Assembly: GCA_949287305.1 (NCBI GenBank)
Contig: CASEFX010000007.1
Location: 62,001-126,000 of the forward strand
DNA from: an uncultured Sutterella sp.
GTDB lineage: Bacteria; Pseudomonadota; Gammaproteobacteria; Burkholderiales; Burkholderiaceae_F
Direction: 5' to 3'
DNA length: 64,000 nt
Part shown: positions 54,754 to 64,000 of the stretch, piece by piece
Numbering within the stretch: the stretch's first letter is position 1
How the letters are laid out: the number at the start of each line of letters is the position of its first letter
Program-made: the position numbers and the translations under genes
The notes under the pieces: model-generated
Database searches by the model: none
Told to the model about the DNA's origin: nothing
Seen by the model: the letters and a program-made list of their open reading frames with translations, nothing else

Positions 54754-55521
54754 ATGGAAAAAGCCGTTTTTGCCGCTGACGCCCTCGCGGGCCGCGTGGT
54801 TCTCGTGACGGGCGCGAGCCGCGGGATCGGAGCCGGGATCCTCGAAGCCTTCGTGAAGGCGGGCGCCACCGTGGTGGGTTCCGCCACGAGCGAAGCGGGC
54901 GCCGAAAAGATTACGGCGCGCATCGCCGAATTGGGCGGTCAGGGCCGCGGCGTCGTGCTCAACGTCAACGACGCCGACGCCGGTCAGAAGAGCGTCGCCG
55001 ACATCGTCGAGGCCTACGGCCGCATCGACGTCCTCGTCAACAACGCCGGCATCACGCGCGACACGCTCGCCATGCGCATGAAGGACGAGCAGTGGGACGA
55101 CGTGATCGACACGGACCTCTCGGCCGCCTTCCGCTTTGCGCGCGCCTGCCTGCGCCCGATGATGAAGCAGCGCTCGGGCCGCATCATCTCGATCACCTCG
55201 GTCGTGGGCGCCATGGGCAACCCCGGTCAGGTGAACTACGCCGCCGCCAAGGCGGGCCTCATGGGCATGACCAAGGCCCTCGCGCGCGAAATCGGCTCGC
55301 GCGGGATCACGGTCAACTGCGTGGCCCCGGGCTTCATCGACACCGACATGACGCGCGTCCTTTCGGACGAACAGAAGGATCATCTGCAGGCGCAGATTCC
55401 GCTCGGCCGTCTCGGTTCGGTCGACGACATCGCGCAGAGCTGCCTTTTCCTCGCTTCCGACGCGGGCGCCTACATCACGGGAGTCACGCTTCATGTGAAC
55501 GGCGGAATGTACATGGGGTAA
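54754..55521 (+). CDS. fabG: 3-oxoacyl-ACP reductase FabG
   Basis: 255 residues, SDR fold: NADPH motif [17 protein letters not shown], the active-site Ser in [15 protein letters not shown] and Tyr/Lys in [14 protein letters not shown]. It reduces 3-oxoacyl-ACP. AAGGAG precedes the start. Confidence 0.96.
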   Translation: MEKAVFAADALAGRVVLVTGASRGIGAGILEAFVKAGATVVGSATSEAGAEKITARIAELGGQGRGVVLNVNDADAGQKSVADIVEAYGRIDVLVNNAGITRDTLAMRMKDEQWDDVIDTDLSAAFRFARACLRPMMKQRSGRIISITSVVGAMGNPGQVNYAAAKAGLMGMTKALAREIGSRGITVNCVAPGFIDTDMTRVLSDEQKDHLQAQIPLGRLGSVDDIAQSCLFLASDAGAYITGVTLHVNGGMYMG

Positions 55522-55669
55522 TTCCACTCCCCCTCGGGGAGCCGTTCTGATAAAATCCAACATCACCCGACCCGCAACAGCTTTTCTCGCGCGGGGGTGT
55601 TTGTTTCCCATCTCTTCGCTTCGGGCGGAGAGTCGCAATCAATTCCATACCCTTAGCGGAGTTACTGAA

Positions 55670-55909
55670 ATGGACGATATTGAACTGAAGGTTAAGAAGA
55701 TCGTTGCCGAACAGCTTGGCATCAAGGAAGAAGACATCAAGAACGAATCCTCCTTCATCGAAGACCTCGGCGCCGACAGCCTCACGACGGTTGAAATGTC
55801 GCTCGCCCTCGAAGACGCCTTCGGCATCGAAATTCCCGATACGGAACAGGAAAACCTCCGTACGGTTCAGCAGGCCATCGACTACGTCAAGTCGGCCGTC
55901 AACAAGTAA
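55670..55909 (+). CDS. acpP: Acyl carrier protein
   Basis: 79 residues from the ATG at 55670 (an ATG at 55601 is in frame but not part of ACP). Acidic helical protein with the phosphopantetheine Ser in [13 protein letters not shown] (Ser37-38 region). It carries the growing acyl chain. Confidence 0.97.
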   Translation: MDDIELKVKKIVAEQLGIKEEDIKNESSFIEDLGADSLTTVEMSLALEDAFGIEIPDTEQENLRTVQQAIDYVKSAVNK

Positions 55910-55955
55910 GGTTTTCGCCTGAATCGAATTCACCGGACTTTGTTTCGGTGCGACG

Positions 55956-55990
55956 TGGGACCCCGCCAAAAGGGTCCCATCTTCGTTTTT
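55956..55990 (+). terminator. Possible terminator between acpP and fabF
   Basis: TGGGACC (55956-55962) pairs with GGTCCCA (55973-55979), followed by TCTTCGTTTTT. Confidence 0.65.
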
Positions 55991-56071
55991 GGGCCCTCTG
56001 AAAATACCGTCTTTCCGCTAATCTTTCCGGCGGAAGAGACTTTTGAACATCTACGCATAAAGGTTTTAGGC

Positions 56072-57307
<1,236 letters not shown>

Positions 57308-57330
57308 CTTTCGTACCTTTGCGCATACCA

Positions 57331-57366
57331 AGCCCCCTTCGAGCTCCGGCCCGTCGGGGGCTTTTT
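57331..57366 (+). terminator. Terminator of fabF
   Basis: AGCCCCC (57331-57337) pairs with GGGGGCT (57356-57362), then TTTT. Confidence 0.85.
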
Positions 57367-57382
57367 GCATTCCTCAAACGAA

Positions 57383-57406
57383 ATGCGGCGCCCGAAGGCG
57401 CCGCAT
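57383..57406 (-). terminator. Terminator of the FMN/FAD flavoprotein gene
   Basis: Perfect 10-bp stem (57383-57392 with 57397-57406), CGAA loop; minus-strand follow-on TTTCGTTTG. Confidence 0.82.
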
Positions 57407-57425
57407 GAGAGGGAGGTTTCAGAAC

Positions 57426-59171
57426 TTACTTCGCGGCTTCCGTACCGGCGATGCGTCCGAACACCATGATGTCGGTGTAGGCGTTCGAGCCGAGACGGTT
57501 CGAGCCGTGCGTGCAGCCCGTCACCTCACCCGCGGCCCAGAGGCCGGGGATGGGCTTGTCGTTCTTGTCGAGGACCTGGGCCTTGGGATTGATCTTGAGG
57601 CCGCCCATCGTGTGGTGCACGGACGGGACGCCGCGGTAGATCCAGTAGGGCCCTTCGGAGAGGTCGGAGAACTTGCCGCGGTAGCCGAAGTCGAGGTCCT
57701 TGCCGGTCTTGGCGAATTCGTTGACGCGCGCAACCGTGGCCTTCAGGGCGTCGGCCGGGATGTCAAACGCGGCCGCCACTTCGTCCAAGGTCTTGCCGGT
57801 CTTGAGGATGCCCGTCTTCGAGAAGACGCGCACTTCGTCCTGATGGTGTTCGATCGCGTGCGCGCGGTCTTCCACCGCCTGGTTGAAGAGGGCGTAGCAG
57901 TACTTCCCGGTCTGCTCGAGAATGGCCTTGCTCATCACGTCGCGGCGTTCGAGTTCTTCAACGAAGCGCTGCCCTTCCTGATTGATGAGGATGGCGCCTT
58001 CAAAGCGCGCGTCGTCGATCAGTTCGATCGCGCCCGAAATCGGGTCGCACATCGGATAGGTCTGGATCTGCTCCATGTTGACGGAGGCGGCGCCGATCTT
58101 TTCGGCCATGAAGATGCCGTCGCCCTGGGCGCAGGGCAGGTTCGTCGTCTTGAAGCCTGCGCCGTAGAAGGGATTGAGCTTCGCGCGCAGTTCCACGTTC
58201 GCGCTGAAGCCGCCCGTCGCGATGATGACGCCCTTCTTGGCGTTCACCTGGTGGGTCTTGCCGTCGATCACGGCCTTGACGCCCGTGACGCGGCCGTCCT
58301 TGTCACGAACGAGTTCGGTGACGCGCGTTTCGGTGAAGATCGGAATCTTGCGCTCCGTCGTCGCCTTGACGAACTTGTTGATGAATTCCGCACCCGTCGC
58401 GCCCTTCGGAATGAGGGAGCGCTTCACGGAGTGGCCGCCGAAGTGGAAGAGGTTGTCCTCCTGGAATTCGACGCCGATCGTGTCGCGAAGCCACAAGGCG
58501 GTCGGCAGGGCGTTTTCGACGAGGACGCGCACGACGGCCGGGTCACCCAACATGTCGCCGCCCTTCATCGTGTCCTGGAAGTGCTGTTCGACGCTGTCCT
58601 TGATGCCGAGCTTTTGCTGCACCCAGTTGTTGGCGGCCGCGTATTCCGCGCCCGAGATGAGGGAGTTGCCGCCGAGCGTCGGCATCTTTTCGAGCATCAC
58701 GACCTTCGCGCCCGCGTCGTGCGCCGAGACGGCCGCGGCAAAGCCCGCGCCGCCCGCGCCGATCACGATCACGTCGTAGCCGTCCTTTTCGGGGATCTTC
58801 ACTTCACGCTTCGCGACGATCAAGGGCGTAGCGGCCAGCGTTACGCCCGCTTTGTCGGCCGCGGCCTTGACGGCGGCCTTGAGGGCGTCGGACGAGAGCG
58901 TGGCGCCCGAAATCGAGTCGACGGCGACGCTGTTGCCGGCAATGATCGCTTCGCGCAGGTCCTTGTAGACCTTCTGCGTGAGGACGGGATTTTCCTCTTC
59001 CTTGACGATGCGGATGTCCGCGATCTTGTCCTTGTCAAAGGTCACGGCCACCGTAATGTCGCCGTGCTTCCCTGTGGCGGTGCCTTCAAAGGTCTGCGCA
59101 GCCGCTGCGTTTGCGGAGAGTCCGGCCGAGGCAAGTCCGACCGCCAGGGCCGTCAAAAGGAACTTATGCAT
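57426..59171 (-). CDS. Urocanate-reductase-like periplasmic flavoprotein with FMN-binding domain
   Basis: 581 residues with a Sec signal (MHKFLLTALAVGLASAGLSANA) and GGAGGACGT before the ATG. Residues about 28-110 are an FMN-binding domain with the ApbE flavinylation motif DSISGAT (Thr91), so FMN is probably covalently attached outside the cell. A FAD domain (VIVIGAGGAGFAAAVSAHDAG, about 134-154) and reductase domain follow, with active-site elements kept: DARFEGAILIN (Arg), VHHTMGGLKI (His) and SNRLGSNA (Arg). Length and layout match UrdA of Shewanella. No heme is present; FMN replaces it. Substrate could be urocanate, fumarate or a related enoate. Single gene with its own terminator. Confidence 0.9.
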   Translation of the reverse strand: MHKFLLTALAVGLASAGLSANAAAAQTFEGTATGKHGDITVAVTFDKDKIADIRIVKEEENPVLTQKVYKDLREAIIAGNSVAVDSISGATLSSDALKAAVKAAADKAGVTLAATPLIVAKREVKIPEKDGYDVIVIGAGGAGFAAAVSAHDAGAKVVMLEKMPTLGGNSLISGAEYAAANNWVQQKLGIKDSVEQHFQDTMKGGDMLGDPAVVRVLVENALPTALWLRDTIGVEFQEDNLFHFGGHSVKRSLIPKGATGAEFINKFVKATTERKIPIFTETRVTELVRDKDGRVTGVKAVIDGKTHQVNAKKGVIIATGGFSANVELRAKLNPFYGAGFKTTNLPCAQGDGIFMAEKIGAASVNMEQIQTYPMCDPISGAIELIDDARFEGAILINQEGQRFVEELERRDVMSKAILEQTGKYCYALFNQAVEDRAHAIEHHQDEVRVFSKTGILKTGKTLDEVAAAFDIPADALKATVARVNEFAKTGKDLDFGYRGKFSDLSEGPYWIYRGVPSVHHTMGGLKINPKAQVLDKNDKPIPGLWAAGEVTGCTHGSNRLGSNAYTDIMVFGRIAGTEAAK

Positions 59172-59359
59172 ACGTCCTCCGATAAAGAAAAAACCATTCC
59201 ATAAGAACCATTATGGTCGTCCGGCTTTGCGGAACACAACGGGGTTACTACTGCCGTCCCGCTTTCGGGGGGAAAGGGTGTTTTGAACGCAAAGGAAAAC
59301 GATCCGGCTGCGGGAAGCGGCGTTCCGTCATGGAAGAAGGAAAACGGAAGGAAAGAACG

Positions 59360-59397
59360 AAAAAAAAGGGGCTTCCCCCCGTAAGAGAGGAAGCCCC
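59360..59397 (-). terminator. Terminator of the 59428-61008 flavoprotein gene
   Basis: GGGGCTTCC (59368-59376) pairs with GGAAGCCCC (59389-59397); on the minus strand a run of eight T follows. Confidence 0.88.
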
Positions 59398-59427
59398 GCC
59401 ATCACCAAAGGAGAGAGGATTTACCGT

Positions 59428-61008
59428 TTAGGCCCAAGGCTTTTCCTTGGCGGCTTCGCGGCCGGCGATGCGGCCGAAGACGATGCATTCGGCGTTGTTC
59501 GTCGCGCCCTGGTAGATGTTGCCCCACATGGAGCCGAGTTCGCCCGCGGCGTAGAGGCGCGGAATCGGCTTGTCCTGCGGATCCATCACCTGACCCTTGA
59601 CGTTCTTCTTCGGACCGCCCTGGGTGTTGAGCATCGTCGGGTAGAGCGCCACGGCGTAGTAGGGACCTTCACCGAGCGGTTCGGAGACGATCGGCGCTTC
59701 GCGGCCGGCAAAGGCGGTCTTGCCCTTCGGGTCGCGCTTCAGAATGCGGCCGAATTCCGTGTCCTTGCCGTTCTTGATGTCGGTGTTCCAGCGGTTGACC
59801 GTCGCTTCGAGCGTGTCGGCCGGAACCTTGATCTTTTCGGCGAGTTCGCGGATCGTGGCGGCCTGGATCAGGATGCCGCTCTTGATTTCGGCGGAATTGT
59901 CCTTGCTCCACTTGTAGTTTTCACGGTTGAGGGCGTAGCCCGAGGTGGCGCCGCCGCAGATCGGACCGGCCTTGCGGGCCTTTTCGTCCATGATCAGCCA
60001 GCAGGGGATGCGCGGATAGCGGTGCTTGATCGGATCCATCTGGTTGACGGCGTAGAGGCAGGTGTGGTTGTCGAGCCCCTTTTCGTTCACGAAGCGCTTG
60101 CCGTCCTGGTCGACCCAGATGTGGGACGGGGCCAGAATGTTGAGCTGGATCGCGGTCTTGAGGCCGGGAACCTTCATGCCGACCGGGCAGGAGTAGGCGG
60201 TCATGTGCCAGAGGCGGGCGCCCATCGTCTGCGTCATGCGAAGGCCGTCGCCCGTGTTGCCCGGGGAGCCGAGGCCCTGGATTTCCGTGCCGAGCGCATA
60301 GGTGCGAAGGCTCTGCGCGTCGAATTCGTAGCCGCCCGTCGTGACGACGACGGCGCGGTTGGCGCGGATGTTGATGCGCTTGCCGGCGTGCTGGGCGACG
60401 ACGCCCACGACTTCGCCGTTGCGGCGGATGAGTTCGAGAGCGGGCGTCTCGAGCATGACTTCGATCTTGCGGACTTCTTCGACCGCATAGCGGTACTGGT
60501 CAAAGAGCATGTCGCCGCCGCGCTTCTTGCCGCGGATGCGCCACTTGTCGACCGTGTCGGCGCCGGGAAGCGAGGCAAAGCCGGCGTGGCCGTAGATCAT
60601 GAGCTTGGTGTCGGGCTTGAGGCCTTCGATGAAGGTCTTGGCGCCCTGGATTTCCTTGCAGAAGACGTCGAGGAGCGCTTCGTCCTTTTCGCTGTCGGCA
60701 AAGGCGTAGGTGGCGTTGAGGTAGGTGTAGGCGTCCTTGGCGTCCTTCGGGATCATGAAGCCGCCCGAGGAGACGGCCGTGTTGCCGCCGCCCTGCGCGA
60801 GCTTTTCCAGAATGAGGACCTTGGCGCCCGCGTCGTGGGCTTCAATGGCCGCACAGGCGCCGGCACCGCCGTAACCGAGGACGACGACGTCGGCCGTCTT
60901 GTCCCACTTCAGGTCCTTCGTGTATTCCACGGCCTGGACGCCGGCGACGGGGAGCGTCAGAGCGGCGGCAAGACCGCCGCGAAGAATGTTTCGACGTTGC
61001 AGATTCAT
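59428..61008 (-). CDS. TAT-exported FAD flavoprotein paired with a tetraheme cytochrome
   Basis: 526 residues; twin-arginine signal QRRNILRGGLAAALTLPVAG; AAGGAG before the ATG. FAD motif VVVLGYGGAGACAAIEAHDAG (about 41-61), ATG-like TTGGYEFD and the C-terminal LYAAGELGSMWGNIYQGATNNAECIVFGRIAG. The last motif (E-L-G-S, Q-G-A-T-N-N-A-E-C) differs from the NRLGGN motif of fumarate and urocanate reductases: the substrate Arg is gone, and His before TxGG is Asn (NTQGG). It belongs to the same superfamily but an acceptor other than a dicarboxylate is likely. The cytochrome gene lies 37 bases upstream. Confidence 0.87.
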   Translation of the reverse strand: MNLQRRNILRGGLAAALTLPVAGVQAVEYTKDLKWDKTADVVVLGYGGAGACAAIEAHDAGAKVLILEKLAQGGGNTAVSSGGFMIPKDAKDAYTYLNATYAFADSEKDEALLDVFCKEIQGAKTFIEGLKPDTKLMIYGHAGFASLPGADTVDKWRIRGKKRGGDMLFDQYRYAVEEVRKIEVMLETPALELIRRNGEVVGVVAQHAGKRINIRANRAVVVTTGGYEFDAQSLRTYALGTEIQGLGSPGNTGDGLRMTQTMGARLWHMTAYSCPVGMKVPGLKTAIQLNILAPSHIWVDQDGKRFVNEKGLDNHTCLYAVNQMDPIKHRYPRIPCWLIMDEKARKAGPICGGATSGYALNRENYKWSKDNSAEIKSGILIQAATIRELAEKIKVPADTLEATVNRWNTDIKNGKDTEFGRILKRDPKGKTAFAGREAPIVSEPLGEGPYYAVALYPTMLNTQGGPKKNVKGQVMDPQDKPIPRLYAAGELGSMWGNIYQGATNNAECIVFGRIAGREAAKEKPWA

Positions 61009-61045
61009 GATGTTCTCCTTTAGAAGTCAGTCGGGAGGGTCGTCG

Positions 61046-61393
61046 TTACGGCACGACGATGTCGGGGAATTCGTGGCAGTTGTCGCACGAGAGCTTCGGG
61101 AGCTTGTGGCCCGAGTGGCAGGTGACGCACTGGGCTTCGCCGAGGTGCGTGTCGTGCGGGTTGATGTCGTCGGACTCGGTCTGCTTGGCGAGGGCGGCGT
61201 AGCTGCCGCCGTGGCACTTGAGGCAGGTGCTCATGTCGACTTCGTTCGTCGGCTTCTGGCCGGGGTGGCAGTTCTGGCAGGTGACGCCCCGCGCGACGTG
61301 ACGGTCGGCAAGCATGGGCTTGTCGGCGGCCGAAACGGAGCCCGCGAGGAGGGCGGCCGCGCAGAGAAGCGCACAGGTGGCGTTGCGGATCAT
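61046..61393 (-). CDS. Periplasmic tetraheme cytochrome c
   Basis: 115 residues with a Sec signal (MIRNATCALLCAAALLAGSVSA) and GGAG upstream. Four CxxCH heme sites: CQNCH, CLKCH, CVTCH, CDNCH, plus distal His in ADRHVARG, HDTHLGE and HSGHKL. It likely passes electrons from a quinol dehydrogenase to the flavoprotein downstream on the same strand. It is a second cytochrome-flavoprotein pair with the same order as at 4778-6651. Confidence 0.92.
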   Translation of the reverse strand: MIRNATCALLCAAALLAGSVSAADKPMLADRHVARGVTCQNCHPGQKPTNEVDMSTCLKCHGGSYAALAKQTESDDINPHDTHLGEAQCVTCHSGHKLPKLSCDNCHEFPDIVVP

Positions 61394-61488
61394 TTTGGGG
61401 ATCTCCTTGGATTGGGAACACCGTCATTCTTTCCCCGACCGTTGCCTAGGTAATCGGGATGAGGTCAAGGAAGTCGCAGATAGAAGAC

Positions 61489-61521
61489 GAAAAAAGCCGC
61501 CGAAACGGATTCGGCGGCTTT
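61489..61521 (-). terminator. Terminator of the PEBP-family gene
   Basis: AAAGCCGCCGA (61493-61503) pairs with TCGGCGGCTTT (61511-61521); the minus strand continues in TTTTCG. Confidence 0.82.
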
Positions 61522-61561
61522 GTGCGGAGGAGATCCTAGGGTGGGTTTGTCGGCTCTTCGC

Positions 61562-62029
61562 TTATTCCGTCACGTAGGTGGCGGTGAGTTTCGCTTTCGC
61601 GAGCGCTTGTGCGTGGAGCATAAAGCCCGCCGTCGGACAGTTGCTTTCCTCGGTGAGGTCGAGCTTTTCGACGGGGAGGGCCCAGACCGTGAAGACGTAG
61701 CGGTGCATGCCGTCGCCCGCGGGCGGCGCCGCTCCGCCGTATTCGGCTTCGCCGTAGTCGTTGCGAAGCGTGATCGCGCCGAGCGCTTCGATGTCTTCCG
61801 GGGAAACGCCTTCGGGAAGCGAGCGCACGGCGGCGGGAAGGTTCAGGACGCACCAGTGCCACCAGCCCGAGCCCGTCGGGGCGTCCGGATCGAAGCAGGT
61901 CACGGCAAAGCTGCGGGTCCCTTCGGGGGGATCCCGCCAGGAGAGTTCCGGCGAACGGTTGCCGCCCGCGTAACTCTGGGCCGCGGGCATGCGGCTTCCT
62001 TCTTCAATCGAGTGGCTCGTCAGTCTCAT
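61562..62029 (-). CDS. YbhB/YbcL-type phosphatidylethanolamine-binding-like protein (PEBP family)
   Basis: 155 residues from the ATG at 62029 (AAAGGAAA upstream; an ATG at 62083 adds 18 residues). Bacterial PEBP motifs: SPELSWRDPPEGTRSFAVTCFDPDAPTGSGWWHWCVLNLP and YGGAAPPAGDGMHRYVFTVWALP. No signal peptide is seen. The role of bacterial YbhB-type proteins is unclear (ligand binding or signalling). It is the only non-redox gene between the flavoprotein pair and the LysR regulator. Confidence 0.9.
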   Translation of the reverse strand: MRLTSHSIEEGSRMPAAQSYAGGNRSPELSWRDPPEGTRSFAVTCFDPDAPTGSGWWHWCVLNLPAAVRSLPEGVSPEDIEALGAITLRNDYGEAEYGGAAPPAGDGMHRYVFTVWALPVEKLDLTEESNCPTAGFMLHAQALAKAKLTATYVTE

Positions 62030-62206
62030 TTCGATTTCCTTTTTGCAAACGTTGTGGAAAGGCGCCGGCACGCACGTGCGCAACGCCTTTCCCTTGCGAA
62101 AAATTCTAGGGGAGCCTCTTTGCCGACGTACGGAACAAAGCTTGGAAAGATCTGTACGGAGCGTTCGCGTTTGATGAAGACGCCGCGTCCGCGTCGGCGA
62201 CGGTCA

Positions 62207-63151
62207 CTACGAGCCGGCCTGAAGGGTTCCGGGAAGGCTTCTTTCGACGGGAGTCTTCGCCGCGAGGCGAAGATGCGCAAGAAGTTTTTGCGTCGCGCCC
62301 GTGAGACGGCTTTCGTCGGCGGGCACCACGATGCGAAGCGTCCGCTTCGCCCAGTCGTCTTCGAGTCGAATGCAGCCGAGCGTGGCGTCGCCGCCGAAAA
62401 AGGTTTCGTAGGTGGATTGGGTGGCAAAGCCGATTCCGACGCGGGCGCGAACGTAGCGCGCCATGATGCCGATGCTCGGGACGCGGATTCTCGGCACGAT
62501 CGGGCGCCCGAGCTCCACGGCTTTGGCGAGCATGAAGGTCTGCATGCTCGCTTCGTTCGAGAGGGCGACGAAGTCTTCTTCCAGCGCTTCTTCAAAGCGG
62601 CAGCCGCCCCGTTTAACGAGCGGGTGATCGTGCGCGGCAAAGAGAACGAGTGAATCCTCTCGATAGGGATAGAAACAAAGACCGCCGTGAAAATCGCTGG
62701 AGGCCGTGATGCCGATGTCCGCTTCGCCAAGCGCGATGACTTCCGCGACGCCGCGGCTCGTAAGAAGTCGCTGATCGATGCGGATCTCAGGATTCTTCAG
62801 AAGAAACCCGCTCAGATCGTCCGGAAGAAACGCGACGGCGGCGTTGTAGTTGGCGGCGAGACGCACGACGAGCCGCTCGTCGCCGCAAAAGGCCGTCATG
62901 GCGTCCGTCATGCGGGTGATCTGCTGAAATACCTTGCGCGCTTCCGCCGCCAGACGTTCGCCCGCGGACGTGAGCGCGAGTCCTCTGGGAAGGCGCGTCA
63001 CGAGACTGCAGCCCGCCTCCTCTTCAAGGTGTTTGAGCCGAACGCTCGCGGCAGATGGCGTGATGCAGCACTGCGCCGCGGCCCGCGTGAGGTTCCCCGT
63101 GTCGGCGATCGCAAGAAAGACGCGCAGATCGGTGAAGTTGATGTGCTTCAT
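62207..63151 (-). CDS. LysR-family regulator beside the fused flavocytochrome c gene
   Basis: 314 residues from the ATG at 63151; the frame stays open to 63280 but the extra part has no helix-turn-helix and covers the regulatory region. HTH: MKHINFTDLRVFLAIADTGNLTRAAAQCCITPSAASVRLKHLEEEAG. Effector domain has VRLAANYNAAVAFLPDDLSGFL and AVELGRPIVPRIRVPSIGIMARYVRARVGIGFA. It is divergent from the flavocytochrome gene at 63437, the usual LysR layout, so that gene is probably its target. Confidence 0.92.
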   Translation of the reverse strand: MKHINFTDLRVFLAIADTGNLTRAAAQCCITPSAASVRLKHLEEEAGCSLVTRLPRGLALTSAGERLAAEARKVFQQITRMTDAMTAFCGDERLVVRLAANYNAAVAFLPDDLSGFLLKNPEIRIDQRLLTSRGVAEVIALGEADIGITASSDFHGGLCFYPYREDSLVLFAAHDHPLVKRGGCRFEEALEEDFVALSNEASMQTFMLAKAVELGRPIVPRIRVPSIGIMARYVRARVGIGFATQSTYETFFGGDATLGCIRLEDDWAKRTLRIVVPADESRLTGATQKLLAHLRLAAKTPVERSLPGTLQAGS

Positions 63152-63231
63152 GTCGGATCGGGCGCCCGAAACGGGCGCAGGAGGTTGTTTGACCCTCAGT
63201 GAACAAAGAGGGCTTCTCAGGGCAAGTATAC

Positions 63232-63256
63232 GAGCGTTCGCGAACGGCGAACGCTC
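63232..63256. promoter_or_regulatory. Inverted repeat, probable LysR binding site
   Basis: GAGCGTTCGC (63232-63241) and GCGAACGCTC (63247-63256) are perfect 10-bp arms separated by 5 bases. The centre contains T-N11-A with symmetric arms (TTCGC-N5-GCGAA), the LysR-box form, in the region between the regulator and its divergent neighbour. Confidence 0.7.
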
Positions 63257-63394
63257 GGTTGAGGAAAGAAAAATTTTCACATTTCCCTGAATTCCGTAGA
63301 CTTTTCGTCGAAATCAAGCTCTGCCGTTTGTTTTTTGTGAGAGAAAAAACGATGGATGTCGCCGCACTCCCGCGGACCTAAGGAGCGACAAACC

Positions 63395-63411
63395 GTTCCG
63401 AAAACCGGAAC
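63395..63411 (+). promoter_or_regulatory. Small hairpin in the flavocytochrome leader
   Basis: GTTCCG and CGGAAC arms (63395-63400, 63406-63411) with 5-base loop, 25 bases before the ATG at 63437. Confidence 0.35.
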
Positions 63412-63436
63412 GAACGACCCCGAAAGGAGATCCAAG

Positions 63437-64000
63437 ATGACGTTTCGTCAGAACGCAACGGCCGCGGTGCTTGCGGCGCTTTTCGCCTCCCTGAGCGCCC
63501 AGGCGGCGGACAAGGACTACAACGCCCAGCTTGCGGGCTCGCACATGAAAAGGGGCCTCGACTGCGCGAGCTGTCACGTCAACGGCATGCAGGTGAGCGA
63601 CTCGGAAACCGAGATCAACAAGCAGTGCGTGAGCTGCCACGGAGGCTTGGAAAAGCTTGCCGACTCGAAGAAGAAGCCCGATCCGCACGCGAGCCACATC
63701 GGCACGATTCAGTGCACGGCCTGCCACGCGGGCCACGTGGAGTCGCAGTCCTATTGCCTGAGCTGCCACGACTTCCCGGCGATGAAGATTCCGTTCGGGA
63801 GCGCCAAGCCCATCGAATGGAAGTGGAAGGACCTTGCGTCCTATAAGGACGTGACGCCCGTCCGCTCGGAAGAGGTCGACCTCGTGGTGGTGGGCTCCGG
63901 CGCCGCGGGCTTCGTCGCGGCCATGGAAGCGCACGAAAAGGGCGTGCGCAACATCGTCATTCTCGAAAAGATGCCGATTCCCGGCGGCAACTCGCAGTTT
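63437..64000 (+). CDS. Fused tetraheme-FAD flavocytochrome c (partial, runs off the right end)
   Basis: 188 codons are visible, open to the window end. Start at 63437 with GAAAGGAG upstream. Sec signal MTFRQNATAAVLAALFASLSAQA, then four heme sites CASCH, CVSCH, CTACH, CLSCH (residues about 44-120), a linker, and the FAD motif VVVGSGAAGFVAAMEAHEKG with LEKMPIPGGN. This is the domain order of flavocytochrome c3 (fumarate reductase of Shewanella) and relatives: heme domain fused to the reductase. The active site is beyond the edge, so the substrate cannot be judged. The LysR regulator is transcribed the other way. Confidence 0.92.
   Translation, partial: MTFRQNATAAVLAALFASLSAQAADKDYNAQLAGSHMKRGLDCASCHVNGMQVSDSETEINKQCVSCHGGLEKLADSKKKPDPHASHIGTIQCTACHAGHVESQSYCLSCHDFPAMKIPFGSAKPIEWKWKDLASYKDVTPVRSEEVDLVVVGSGAAGFVAAMEAHEKGVRNIVILEKMPIPGGNSQF

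Overview
This window looks like a chromosomal segment of a GC-rich, anaerobically respiring betaproteobacterium. The most likely home is the Sutterellaceae (Sutterella/Parasutterella-like gut Burkholderiales), but this is inferred from gene order and content, not from a database match. The clues are the rpsF-priB-rpsR-rplI-dnaB block, hflC-DUF2065-purA, rnr-rlmB, thrC next to molybdenum-cofactor genes, recG-oxyR, and many exported fumarate-reductase-like flavoproteins with small tetraheme cytochromes c.

Layout. 1-4.2 kb: end of hflC, a DUF2065 membrane protein, purA, a purine-type phosphoribosyltransferase and a MscS channel. 4.2-11.6 kb (minus strand): an orphan HicB-like protein, then a respiratory island with a TAT flavoprotein and tetraheme cytochrome, an exported TIM-barrel metalloprotein, a second TAT flavoprotein, and a TtrS/TtrR-like two-component system. 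11.7-18.9 kb: tRNA-Leu, rnr, rlmB, the S6/PriB/S18/L9 operon, dnaB and a DUF456 protein. 19.0-27.7 kb: a PIN-PhoH ATPase, thrC-mobB, moeA-moaD-moaE, a DMT exporter, threonine aldolase and a fluoride channel. 27.8-44.1 kb: clpB, a secreted protein of unknown family, putP, moaA, rsgA, a degenerate M48 peptidase, orn, a GNAT protein, a DcuC-type carrier, a PerM-type protein, and ridA-recG-oxyR.

44.1-51.1 kb is a fumarate-respiration cassette: an AT-rich 0.9 kb control region with two copies of one 16-bp palindrome, then frdA-frdB, aspA and a DcuA/B transporter. The spacers between frdB, aspA and the transporter can fold into strong stem-loops. Aspartate is imported, deaminated to fumarate, reduced by FrdAB, and succinate leaves through the antiporter. 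No frdC membrane anchor is present. 51.2-57.4 kb: a tRNA array (four identical Gly-GCC, plus Cys-GCA and Leu-UAA), rpmF and the fatty-acid genes fabH-fabD-fabG-acpP-fabF, with plsX missing from its usual place. 57.4-64.0 kb is a second respiratory island: a urocanate-reductase-like FMN/FAD protein, a TAT flavoprotein with its tetraheme cytochrome, a PEBP-family protein, a LysR regulator, and a divergent fused flavocytochrome c cut by the window end.

The main theme is a repertoire of periplasmic reductases. Apart from FrdA, the window holds five flavoproteins of the fumarate/urocanate reductase superfamily. By eye, three of the four complete ones lack one or more of the arginines and histidine that handle fumarate-type dicarboxylates, so their acceptors are probably other organic compounds. 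Each island has its own regulator (TtrSR-like or LysR). Together with frdAB-aspA-dcu this suggests a bacterium that lives by respiring diverse organic electron acceptors.
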